Shown: positions 1 through 8,506 of the stretch, one piece after another | Numbering within the stretch: the stretch's first letter is position 1 | How the letters are laid out: every line of letters starts with the position of its first letter | NCBI GenBank assembly: GCA_002179805.1 | Contig: NAVB01000117.1 | Location: 1-14,174 of the forward strand | DNA: 14,174 nt | Source: Acanthamoeba lenticulata | Lineage: Eukaryota; Discosea; Longamoebia; Acanthamoebidae | Direction of reading: 5' to 3' | Notes under the pieces: model-generated | What the model saw: only the letters and a program-made list of their open reading frames with translations | What the model was told of the DNA's origin: nothing | Database searches by the model: none | Position numbers and translations under genes: made by a program

Positions 1-22
1 TTAAATATTTTTTAAAATACAG

Positions 23-946
23 GACCTCGTCAACTTCACGGCGCCGATCGAGGACGCCGGCACGACGCACGTGTCGGTCATCGACAAGCAGCGCAACGCC
101 GTCTCGCTGACCTCGACCGTCAACCTGGTGTTCGGGGCCAAGTTCCTGTCGCCCTCTACCGGCGTCGTGCTCAACAATGAGGTCTGCTCTTCTCTCCTTC
201 GACCTCTTGTGGATGATGGCGATCATGATGATGACGATGATGGTGACGATCACGATGGGGACAGATGGACGACTTCTCGACGCCCAACACGTCCAACGCG
301 TTCAACCTGCCGCCGTCCAAGGCCAACTTCATCGGTCGGCCCCCTCTCCCTAGACTCGCTCGCGCTGCTGCTGCTGCTGACGTTGGGCGTGTGGACAGTG
401 CCGGGCAAGCGGCCGCTGTCGTCGATGTCGCCCACGATCGTCACCAAGGACGGGCAGGTCTACCTCGTGGTGGGCGCTTCCGGCGGCTCGCGCATCATCA
501 CCGCCACGCTTCAGGTACGTTCAAGACTGGTCTTTTGCACACACGCCTTTACCCGCGAGTCAGTAAGCCACGCGTGTGAAGCGGACAAGCCTGAATGTGA
601 CCGCGTGCGCAGGCGCTGCTCCGCGTGGTGGCGCACAAGCAGAGCGTGTGGGAGGCCGTCTCGGCGCCTCGCCTGCACAACCAGCTGCTGCCGCCCTACG
701 TCTACACGGAGGCCGCCTTCCCGCAGGGCATCACCGAGTACCTGCGACGCATCGGGCACGATGTACGAATCGAGAACATGAACGATCGATCGTATGTTTC
801 AAGCATAATGTGGGACTGACCGGTCTCGCTTGCAGATGGCCTTCATGGAGGAGATCGGCGTGGTGGCGGCGGTGCAGCTGGCCGACGACGGCTTCCTCTA
901 CGCGGCGTCGGACCCGCGCAAGCTGGGCAGGCCCGCTGGATTCTGA
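23..946 (+). CDS. Gamma-glutamyltransferase, C-terminal part (catalytic small subunit), 5' end outside window
   Basis: The enzyme removes the gamma-glutamyl group from glutathione and related compounds and passes it to water or an acceptor amino acid or peptide; family members are secreted or membrane-anchored. Five exons are supported: 23-181, 265-334, 399-514, 613-762 and 836-946, with introns of 83, 64, 98 and 73 nt, all GT-AG and phase-consistent. They encode 201 residues ending in GRPAGF and a TGA. Family hallmarks in order are AGTTHVSVID, whose first Thr (codon 62-64) is the expected autoprocessing nucleophile; LNNEMDDFS across the first junction; PGKRPLSSMSPTI; and GASGGSRI, the oxyanion glycine region. 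Length fits a small subunit of about 190 residues plus the end of the large one. The window opens in an intron ending in AG at 21-22, so the large subunit and signal sequence lie to the left. Intron 1 is rich in GAT/ATG triplets and intron 2 contains CTG repeats. Identification is firm. Confidence 0.95.
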
Positions 947-1241
947 GTCGAGTCGAGGAAGTACAAGGCATAATTTGCTCTACCGGTTGTGGGTTTTTTT
1001 TTTTAAATTTTTTTTTATTATCATTAATCAACGGGCAGCCGTAGGTGTGCGACGTTAACATGCCATGGCGTGCACGCCCACAGGTGCCCTCTACCGTGAT
1101 TCCAGTAGTGCAAGGGGAAAAGAGGAAAGTAAGTTACACCCACTCTTGCCCCAGCCCAGTTCCATGAGCTTTTGGGCCACTCTTGTAAAACCATCGATGT
1201 CCAGCTCTTCTTTTATTGTCCACTGAGCCTCTTTACAGCAT
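947..1241. other. Spacer between two convergent genes, with a T-rich tract
   Basis: This stretch lies between the GGT stop (946) and the stop of the minus-strand surface protein (1242). It holds a run of T and A at about 991-1023, probably 3' untranslated or flanking DNA of GGT, and the 3' untranslated region of the opposite gene with its AATAAA. No independent gene is supported. A short protein-like minus-strand frame at 1142-1210 is discussed among the findings. Confidence 0.6.
1212..1217 (-). terminator. AATAAA polyadenylation signal of the surface protease gene
   Basis: The minus strand reads AATAAA here, 24 nt after the TGA stop that ends at 1242. This is a normal place for a eukaryotic polyadenylation signal, and it supports this TGA as the true end of the gene. 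Cleavage would fall in the T-rich spacer shared with the convergent GGT gene. Confidence 0.55.
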
Positions 1242-4200
1242 TCAAGCGTCCTGCCACGTCTGGGTGGTACGCTCAAAGTTGATGTCGCGGTCATTTTGGG
1301 TACTGAAAAGTGAGTTGGCATGGGCCCGCATGACCTCTTCATGCAACGCGTTACTCGGGCGGCGAGCCGGCGGTGTCGGTGGCGTCTTGTTCTTGGCCTT
1401 CCACGCCAGAAAGACCACCGCAGCGATGACGGCTGCGATGACCACCAGCGCAAGGGGCAAAGCCACCCCCACAGCGATCCCCGGCAAGGCATCAGCAGAG
1501 CTGGACGTAGACGACGTGACGTTGGACGCCACACGAAGCGACGCGCTGCCGCTGGCCGATGGGCTGGTCGAAAGGCGGGGGGAAGACGAGGCCGAAGGGC
1601 TTTTGGACGACATGGGCGCGGAGGGAGATCGCGACACGGACGCTGAGGCAGTCGATGGTGGCCGTGTGGCCTGGCTGGTCGCCGGGCTTGTCGACGGCGT
1701 CGGCGAGCCTGTTCTGGTCGGGCTTGTTGTTGCAGTTGTTACACTGCTTGAAGGCGACGACACCAGCCTGCTAGGGGTTGGGCTGACCGAAGCTGGCGCG
1801 GAAGAGGACGTCAAGCTGGCTGATGGTGTTGACGTCGTGAGCGGTGATCGAGTTCCGGACGGGGAGGCCAGGCTCGTGGGGCTTGCACTGGGGGTCGGGA
1901 AGGGGCTTGTCGGGCTGCCGGAAGGCGAGGCCGTCCTCGAGCTCGACGGGCTTGCGCTGAGGGAGGACGCAGGCGACGACGTCCGGCTGGCTGAGACAGT
2001 TACCGCCGCCGGTGTGCTGGATGGTGAGATGCTGGATGATGGGGATGTCGTTGGCGAACGCGAGGGCGAGGAGGGCAAAGAAGGTGAAGGTGAGGAAGAA
2101 GAAAGGGCGGACGGTGAGACGACAATTGGGGACATCGAGCCCAGCGTGGATGATGGCGAGGCGCTGACGGAGAGCAACGGCGAAGCAGAGGCGGACTGCG
2201 AAGTGGTGCTGGAGGGCAATGGCGACGCCGGTGATGTCGGCAACGGCGTGCCTGTGGGCGAGGTGGTTGTCGTAGGCGAGACTTGCGTGGCGGGCGTCGT
2301 CAAGCGTGTGGGAGAGGCTGTTGAGGACGCTGAAACCTGCGGAGAGCTCGACGATGAAGGCGTGAGCGTGAGTGAGGCGCTAGGAGACGCTGAGTACGAG
2401 GCAGACACCGACGCAGCAACAGAGGTAGATGGGGATTCTGTTGGCATCGCCGAGATCTGCGGCGATGCTGTTGCGGTAGATGATGGCGAAGCCTGAGGCG
2501 AGACCACCGCAGATTCAGAGACTTGTGGCGATGGGGTGGCCGTAGGCGACGGCATAAGAGACAACGAAGGAACGGGCGACGGAGACGGTGGCGGCGACGG
2601 CGATGCAACCGGCGACAGCGAAGGCGACTCCAGAGCCAAGGCGGAGGGGGAAGGAGAGGCCGACGGCGTGAGGGTCACCGCTTCTGGCGCGACGACGCTG
2701 ATCTGAAGCGTGGCGGCAATGCTGAACGTGCGCGTCCCAGAGTCGAAGAACCGCACCGCCAGGGCGCCCGTGGGCGGCATTAACACGGCATCGGTGCCTG
2801 CCACCGGGTCGGTGACCGCGAAGCGGAGCGTGCCGTCGAGGTCGGGCCTCTCAGTGAAGCCCCACGTGCGTGTGGGTCCATGCCACGCGAGGTACATCCC
2901 GTCTCGCATGAACATGGCGGCGCCGTAACTCCGATCACCAGTGATCGCGTAGACGCCTTGGGGGATTCCTGCCGCGGCCGCCGGTGCAGGTGCCACAGCT
3001 TCGATGCGCAGCGGCACCAGGGGCGACGACGTCGGAGAGGGGGAAGGAGAGACGGATGGCGTGACTGAGATCGTGGCCGTGGTTGAAGGAGTGCTCGAGA
3101 TCGTGGGAGAAGGCGAGGGCGGGTTGCACTGAACCGTCAGAGGGTTGGTAAACAGGACGTTGTTGGAGCCGTCCGGAGGGAAGTAGAGCATACGATCGTT
3201 GTTCAGCTGGTCCGGGCGACCAGGCGAATCGGTGACCGCGTAGCCCAAGTATTCGCCAGTCGCGCATGAGCGCCAGGCCCATGTGTCGGCCGCCCATCCA
3301 GACATGAAGCACACGTCGTCGGGCGGCCCGCGCAGGCGGTAGCGCGGCTGCCACTCGCCGTCAAGGATCGTGTTGCTTACGATCTCGTAGAGTCCGTTGA
3401 GCTGGTCGGCCAGCGGAGAGTAGCCTTGGAAGCCGCTCATAGAAAACGCCTGGCAGTCGACCCTCAAATGCTGCTTATGCATCCGCATCGTCATCGTCGT
3501 CGTCATCGTCGATGTCGTGGATGTCTGTTCGCGACGCACAGAGGCGCGACTCGGCGCGACTCCTGGCTGCATGCCGCATGCAAAAGAAGGGCCGGGCAGG
3601 GAGCGGTCGGCGACCCATGGGAGTTGCGACGTGAGCCTGGAGTCGATCGTGAGGCCGAACCAGGGAAACGTCAGCGTCCAGTTGGCCGCGCCCACTTGGT
3701 CCCCGCGCCAGGTGCCCAGCGACGGCGGGTCAAAGTTAGCAATGGCGATCCCGACGTCTCCCGGGAGCAAGCCGACGCTGTACTGCCGCGTGTCGCAGTT
3801 GCGCAAGGTCCACCCGGGCCAGCCGACAGTGATGCACAGGCCCAGAGAGGTGTCCTGGTGCTGGTACTGCGGCTGTCCAGTAAACAGGGTGTTTCCGTCC
3901 CACAGATAGAGGCCGTTGATTGCGTCGCCGTACCAGGGCGTCGACAGACCCGTGATCTGGATGACGCGGCAGTGCGGGACCACAGGCTGGCACCAGGAGA
4001 AGAATTCACTGCGCGGCGGGCTCCTGTGGCCCGCTTGGCAGGGCGTACACACAGCGCCTGTGGTGGAGAAGGTGTTGGCTGGGCATGGCTGGCACGCGCC
4101 CGAGGCGTCCGGCGCAAAGCCCGGCCGGCAGACGCACTCGCTCACATCCAGCGCGCCCGAGCGGATGGTCGTGGCAAAGAGCGGGCATGCGGCGCACCGG

Positions 4201-7200
4201 TCGGCGCCGCTCTCGTACATGCCGCGTGGACATGCGTGGCGCACGAGCGTGACCGCCTCGCCTGACATCATCGCGCGCCCGTTCCAGCTGACCGGACTAG
4301 TGCTCCGGTCGCTGACGGCCACCCCGCCGACGTTCCAGCGCCGGTTGCCGGTCTCGTAGAAGACGTTTGTGCCGGGGCCGTTTTGCCAGTACTGGGAACC
4401 GATGAGCTCATACACCTGGTTGGACAGATACCAGTCGAGACTGCCCCCCGTTTGGTAGAACCGCAGCCGGCGCCGTGTGTTGGCCACCGTGTCGCCGCAG
4501 CTCAGCGACAGTGTCAAGCTGGCAGTCCCGGCCGGCGGTCGCACGGCCACCCACGCGGGCTCACCCGAGCTCAGGGCAAACTCCATGCCCATGCAAGCCA
4601 GCCGCACCGAGTCGACGGCGCCCGTCTTGGGCTGTGTGTTGAACAGGACCTGGCCTGAGGGAAACACGTTGCGGAAGAGCGCCATGTCGGCACCCGAGCA
4701 GGGGCTCGCCGTGAGGACTGCAGCTGCGACGGACATGCCGGCCGGCAGGTCGACGCCCACCACGACCTGGAAGTTGTTGCCGCCAAACGCCACCGACGAG
4801 TAGGTTGCGCTCGCGCCGCAGGCCAGCCGGGGCACGCTGTCAGGCCCGGCCTCGCAGCCCCAGGTCCGCGTGCAACCGCGGCCTTCCATGCGCTCGCCCG
4901 TGGGCCGCAGGCGCGTGACGCGCACCGGCAGCGGCAGTCCCGACCCGACGACCTCGAGCAGCACCGGCGCGCGCCCGCCCAGGCCGTACACAACGGGTGC
5001 CGTGGCCGAGACAGTCGCGTCGTCCAGCGTGAGCGTGCCGGGGGCCATATCGAGCAAGCGGCTCTTTTCCAGACGGTAGTCGGTTATTCCATGGTCAGTC
5101 AGGTCTGCGCTTTCTTCGGTGCAGATCACCTTGTTGCTTGCCGCATCCGCGCGCACGCTCAGATAGAGCCAGTTGTTGAGGTGGCCAAAGGTGGCCCGTC
5201 GCGTGGGGATGCGGACGGTCTCGGTGGTGGCCAGGGCGTTGTTGGCTGTGACGTCCGATAGTCGGTACGTGGTCACCCAGCCCGGGACACCGCTCGAAGT
5301 GTCATAAGCGTTGTACGGGTAGGTCGCCTTCTTGTCGGCAGGAATCCAACTCATCATGTCCTGCGACCCGGCCAGATGACCGCCCGAGCCACTGCCCATG
5401 ATGTCCATGGCGTTTCCGTATTCCTCCCAGTAGTGGCTTCCGGCGGAATACCACTCGAGGCCTGCGTGGTGCAAGCCGAGGTTGTGCCCAAACTCATGGT
5501 GGAACGACCACAAGCCACCCTGCAACGCGAGGCCATTGCCAGGCATCCCGGCAACGCCACCGTATCCGAAGCCCGACCAGGGGATCACGACGGCAATGTG
5601 CCCACGCGCTTCCTGCGAGTACGTGTTCGCCCAGCTCGTCGCGTCGATACGACATGCCCCGTTGGGATGTGACGCGGCGGCAACTTTGGCCTGCTCTAGC
5701 AGATCGGCCAAACCCGAGGAGCGGGTAGTCAGCAGGTAGATGCACGTTCGATCGAAGCGTATCCGCACTGTGAGCCGCCCACCGCTCCATGCTCCGTACT
5801 GTGTTGGTACCGAGCTCACCAATGAAGTGAACTCACTAAGATCCACCGTTGTCGTTGGACTGTCGGTCCACGCGCAGCGCATCAGCAGAACATTGCGTAC
5901 GCCTGTGCTCGTCCATCCTGTGCCGATACCTCGAGCGGCCACTCTTTTGTGAGGCTCATTGTCATACGCACTTCTTGTGATGTTATCGGTCGTCTGGTGG
6001 TCTTCCACGTGTGGTGGTGGCGGTGCCTGCTGTTCCAGAAGGGCGTAGACACAAAGGCCACCAGGCAACGCAAATCCGTTTAGGCGGTAGTAGGCGCCTG
6101 GATGGACAGTCACCTGTGACAAGGTAGTGGAGAGCGTGCAAACACGGTAGAAGGCGCCCGACTCGCTGGCCGCCTCAAGAGCGTGGCCGTGGGGCAGGAC
6201 GGCGTAAAATTTGGCCATTGCCACAGGATCATTGTGGCGAGGTGGAACACCACCAACAACCGTCAGCTGCACAACATCATCAACTCCCGCCAGATAGTGT
6301 TCATAGTGTTGATATTCCTCATCCAGATCCAGAAATGGTTCATCATCATCATGACCTGTTCAAAATTGTCAACTTGGTTTTGAAACAGTAAAAGGAATGT
6401 CAAGAGATACTTTGGGTCAAAGGGGTTGCATCTTGGCTATAATTTGTTGTCCTTTCAAGATGTTCACCAACAATGTTGGTTGCTGAAAAATGCCACAAAA
6501 CAGACCACCATTAACATATTGTAACTAGCACAAAAATCATTGTACCTTTGGCTTGTAAACCCAACAAACTAACTTTCAACAAGCTTACTTGGACCCAATG
6601 TGCTGTACCTCGTGCCATTGCTTTTGTAGATATATATACACCCATACATGATTTGAAACCCAATGGTTGGGCATAATAGCTTGTTTTATCACAAACCACA
6701 TTTAAATTTGTGTTTGCATTTTGGTGCCACCAGCCTTTCAACATGACACCCACTATAAATATAATAAATTTATCAATCAATTTAGTCAAGAATATTTGTA
6801 TAAAAAAAATAAAATTGCAAGTACCTTTTGTAGTGTTAAATGTAAGCATTGCATGTTCATTTTGTTGCCATGTTGCCTCTTCAGCAATCCAAATCACTAT
6901 GATAAAATGCAACATAAAAAAACTCTTAACACCAGCAACTAATTGAATTTTGGAGGGGAGTAAAACCATAAGTTACTCTCTGTGAGGTTATGGACAAAGT
7001 GCCAGTTTGTGTCCATATACCTCTGACAAGGCGCACACCTTCACCAACCAAAAAACCTGGTTGCCATGGCTGTCACAGTTAGGTCATTTCACAGCCATGT
7101 TGAAAGTAGGGTGGCACAGACTTTGTTTGTTGTCAATTGTTCCCTCTACTGCCAGTGTCATTGGCCCATTTTGCACCCACTTGCCAGCCATGAGCACACC

Positions 7201-8050
7201 TGTTTACCTTCAGTTTACAATAAATTAACTCCTTTCCAGGGAAAGGGTACCAATGGCACCATATGTGGAGAGCATGCATGGGCCTTGCTGATTCCACTCT
7301 GCATCATTGGCAATATACACTCCTATGCCTGGAAACACCACAGAATGGAGTTGGTAAATAGGTTGTGATTCTGTCCCTCATGCTTGGTAAAGTCATACTG
7401 AGGGATGGTTGTGTGGCTTCATGGAGCCCAACAGTGATAGTGGTGCTGCCTTCCTGAAGCCAGTGTCCATGAGGTGCCACTTCAACTGCTCTGCTCAAAA
7501 ATTGTGAAACAACCACCACAAGCTCCCCGCGCTGGGTAAAGTGGCAGTTCTCTTGAATGAAGATGCCTAACAGTGGAAGAAAACAGAGTAAGATGACCAG
7601 GCTTAGTTCAACAAAAGAATGGTTTGCTCGAACCTCCACCAGAGATTGTGAGATGTCCTTCCAAGGTGACCGTTGGCGCTTTGAGCTCAAGTTGGCCGGC
7701 CAGCAGCACCAGTGTCACTTCTCCTTGTGTTCTGGATGTTTTTTCATTATGAATCTGATAACACCTGTTCAGCAAAAAAAAGAAGAAAAAGAAGAGACGT
7801 TGTACCGCAGCGTCATGTTGGTGGCAATGACAAGCTGGTCCTGAATTGTGTAGGTGCCAGCCAATAAAAGCACATCTGTGTGCCCTGACTGCAGCGCTGC
7901 ATGCAATTGTTGGTAGGCACAATGGGCCCTATTGGAACACACCACAGCCAGACCGCTGCGGACGGTCTGGCCATAACCCGTCACGTGGGCAACACAGAAG
8001 AATAAAAAGAAAACAATGCGCAAGTCTGTCTGTCTCCAAACAGCTTGCAT
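1242..8050 (-). CDS. Modular surface protein: signal peptide, beta-solenoid repeats, M11 (gametolysin-like) zinc metalloprotease, Cys-rich module, Ser/Pro stalk, membrane anchor
   Basis: Eleven exons are proposed: 8050-7806, 7764-7634, 7566-7399, 7328-7251, 7199-7122, 7056-6967, 6896-6825, 6752-6660, 6608-6546 (or from 6620), 6482-6411 and 6355-1242. The ten introns are about 40-72 nt, GT-AG, and all but the first are phase 1. The product is about 2067 residues. Residues 1-28 look like a signal peptide (core IVFFLFFCVAHV); 29-363 are beta-repeats; about 490-810 is the M11 protease; 1072-1156 is Cys-rich; 1159-1584 holds repeats of an unknown domain; 1585-1985 is the stalk; 1989-2014 spans the membrane; about 53 residues lie inside. 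M11 enzymes cleave extracellular matrix or wall proteins, so a cell-surface protease is inferred. The large exon has no in-frame ATG before about 6218 and no signal peptide of its own, and its reading frame meets a stop just above the acceptor at 6356; both argue for the upstream exons. A shorter separate gene remains possible. The junctions around exons 6, 8 and 9 are the weakest. Confidence 0.72.
1404..1481 (-). other. C-terminal membrane span and start of cytoplasmic tail
   Basis: A 26-residue hydrophobic segment (VGVALPLALVVIAAVIAAVV within it) is followed by the basic stop-transfer WKAKNK. This gives a type I topology. The remaining tail of about 50 residues begins with a proline-rich TPPTPPARRPS and ends charged (NDRDINFERTTQTWQDA). 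Confidence 0.85.
1482..2693 (-). repeat. Ser/Pro/Thr-rich mucin-like stalk
   Basis: About 400 residues are almost entirely Ser, Pro, Thr and Ala, with recurring SPSPS, TASPS and SPTSP elements. Such stretches are heavily O-glycosylated and hold the outer domains away from the membrane. The DNA is a degenerate low-complexity repeat, which explains the long antisense reading frame on the plus strand. The number of units probably varies between strains. Confidence 0.8.
2694..3971 (-). repeat. Three diverged tandem copies of an unrecognised ~100-residue domain
   Basis: Copies lie at about 3971-3633, 3452-3123 and 2993-2694. Shared landmarks are an opening (N/Q)G(L/V)Y, a run of aromatic and charged residues, a central Trp-centred strand, and an ending with alternating hydrophobics. 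Copies 1 and 2 also share paired Cys (LCITVGWPGWTLRNC; VCFMSGWAADTWAWRSC), while copy 3 has lost the Cys (GMYLAWHGPTRTWGF). A stretch at about 4470-4260 (VYELIGSQYWQN...) may be a fourth, more distant copy. I do not recognise the family. The position between the protease and the stalk suggests a binding or display role. Linkers between copies are Thr/Met- or Ser/Pro-rich. Confidence 0.5.
3978..4232 (-). other. Cys-rich ephrin-receptor/TNFR-like module
   Basis: About 85 residues contain regularly spaced cysteines with phrases CPRGMYESGADRCAACP, CVCRPGFAPDASGACQPCP and CTPCQAGHRSPP. This is the pattern of the short extracellular Cys-rich repeats found in ephrin receptors and many protist surface proteins. 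It implies disulfide bonding and therefore an extracellular position, consistent with the signal peptide and the C-terminal membrane span. Confidence 0.75.
5013..5975 (-). other. Peptidase M11 (gametolysin) catalytic domain
   Basis: The zinc-binding metzincin motif HEFGHNLGLHH is encoded at 5498-5466, giving three His ligands and the catalytic Glu (about residues 650, 651, 654 and 660 of the full model). The Met-turn follows about 30 residues later as AMDIMGSG. The flanking text (GHIAVVIPW before; AGLEWYSAGSHYWEEYGN between) matches the layout of gametolysin and Volvox VMP proteases, which digest extracellular matrix. All active-site residues are present, so the enzyme is probably active once its N-terminal region is processed. 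Domain limits are approximate. Confidence 0.9.
6411..7566 (-). repeat. Array of 24-31-residue W-x-Q beta-repeats, one per small phase-1 exon
   Basis: Exons 3 to 9 each encode a unit around a motif of the form (W/F)-x-Q-x-(G/N)-x-(L/M)-x-hydrophobic. Examples are HWLQEGSTTITV, EWNQQGPCML, KWVQNGPMTLAV, IWTQTGTLSI, TWQQNEHAMLTF, WWHQNANTNLNV and HWVQVSLLKVSL. Exons 4 and 5 are both exactly 78 nt (26 codons); exon 7 is 72 nt, and exon 10, also 72 nt, encodes a diverged unit without the Trp. Alternating hydrophobic residues and Gly/Asn turns suggest one beta-solenoid coil per unit. Exons 1-2 just before (VLLLAGTYTIQDQLVIATN, VTLEGHLTISGGG) look like the first coils of a right-handed beta-helix. 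Function is unknown; carbohydrate or surface binding is common for such folds. Confidence 0.65.
7967..8050 (-). other. Predicted signal peptide of the surface protease
   Basis: The first about 28 residues have the pattern of a secretion signal: a start MQAVWRQTDLR with two arginines, a hydrophobic core IVFFLFFCVAHV, then a polar TGYGQ near which cleavage is likely. The ATG at 8050 is preferred to an in-frame ATG at 8176, because starting there would put 42 polar residues before the hydrophobic core. Confidence 0.65.
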
Positions 8051-8506
8051 CCTGTCCTCCTCTTCCAGCTCTGCGTTCGAAAAGCTCCGGTTGTTACTTT
8101 CTTGCAGAAAAGACGAATGCTGGAAACCCTTTTTAAGCTCTTTTGAACAACCAACTCCTAACCTCAAGAAAGACAACTGAACGGCTGCGGTGGCTTGCTT
8201 GTTTTAATGCTGGGCAATTGTTGCCTGTTAGGCTACGCGAAGCTCTTGAGGAAGAGAACGTGTTACAGAGGACACAGGGTGCTCAACGATTGACCAGTAC
8301 TCATCGCCGCTCTTCGTTTACGTCATCGGTTCCATATTGTTGCCGAGGAGCTGTTTCCCCTGAAACGACCTTTTGTTGGTTTGTAATGGTTGCTGGGTGA
8401 AGCGATAGCTAACTAGTTACTGGTAAGGTTGTGTTTGCGTTGTGATGTTGCTGAAGCTGACTGTCTTGCCCGTGAGGGCCTTTTTTATTGGGCTGCCTTT
8501 GAGGAA
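8051..8506. promoter_or_regulatory. Spacer between P450 and surface protease genes: P450 3' region and protease promoter
   Basis: Both neighbours are on the minus strand, so this holds the P450 3' untranslated region and the upstream region of the protease gene. Weak candidate elements on the minus strand are TTAAAAAG at about 8128-8137, some 80 nt before the ATG, and a near-palindromic TGACGTAA at 8318-8325 resembling a CRE/ATF site. Neither is more than suggestive. No further gene is seen. Confidence 0.3.
8484..8489 (-). terminator. AATAAA polyadenylation signal of the P450 gene
   Basis: The minus strand reads AATAAA 17 nt after the P450 stop codon at 8507. The position fits a eukaryotic polyadenylation signal and mirrors the arrangement at the 3' end of the neighbouring protease gene. 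Confidence 0.55.

Larger units (their letters stand above)
1242..6355 (-). other. Large last exon of the surface protease gene (1704 codons without an intron)
   Basis: This single open stretch carries the protease and everything after it. It starts at an AG acceptor (minus strand ...TTTTGAACAG), phase 1, and runs to TGA at 1244-1242. It contrasts with the ten small upstream exons in size, in its much higher GC and in having no introns. If a reader accepts only one piece of the gene, this is the piece that is certain to be coding. Confidence 0.93.

Noticed and set aside
1216..2496. A 426-codon open frame on the plus strand, rich in Gly, Asp, Glu and Val
   Set aside because: It is the antisense of the Ser/Pro/Thr-rich stalk. 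Low-complexity GC-rich codons leave the opposite strand without stops. The acidic composition is an artefact and no family is recognisable.
3426..4265. Plus-strand open frame of 279 codons
   Set aside because: It is antisense to the Cys-rich and repeat domains of the surface protein, with a random-looking Arg/Ala/Gly-rich translation and no motif.
6511..6969. A minus-strand 152-codon open frame as an independent membrane protein gene
   Set aside because: It is a composite of exons 7 to 9 and their AT-rich introns, which happen to stay open. Its hydrophobic stretches come from intron poly-T.
7066..7368. Plus-strand 100-codon open frame in the AT-rich region
   Set aside because: It is antisense to exons 4 and 5 and has no recognisable features; the minus-strand reading explains the region better.
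6960..7400. Very short introns of 23, 28 and 30 nt joining the same reading frames
   Set aside because: Alternative borders give introns of 65, 70 and 51 nt in the same phase, matching the other introns, with better donors and pyrimidine or branch-like sequences.
6411..7566. The AT-rich region as a pseudogene with frameshifts
   Set aside because: The apparent frame changes resolve completely with GT-AG introns of ordinary size that all keep phase 1, and the units continue one motif. Decay would not produce this regularity.
7769..8176. Start of the surface protein at the in-frame ATG at 8176
   Set aside because: It would place 42 polar residues before the signal peptide. The ATG at 8050 lies directly before the hydrophobic core.
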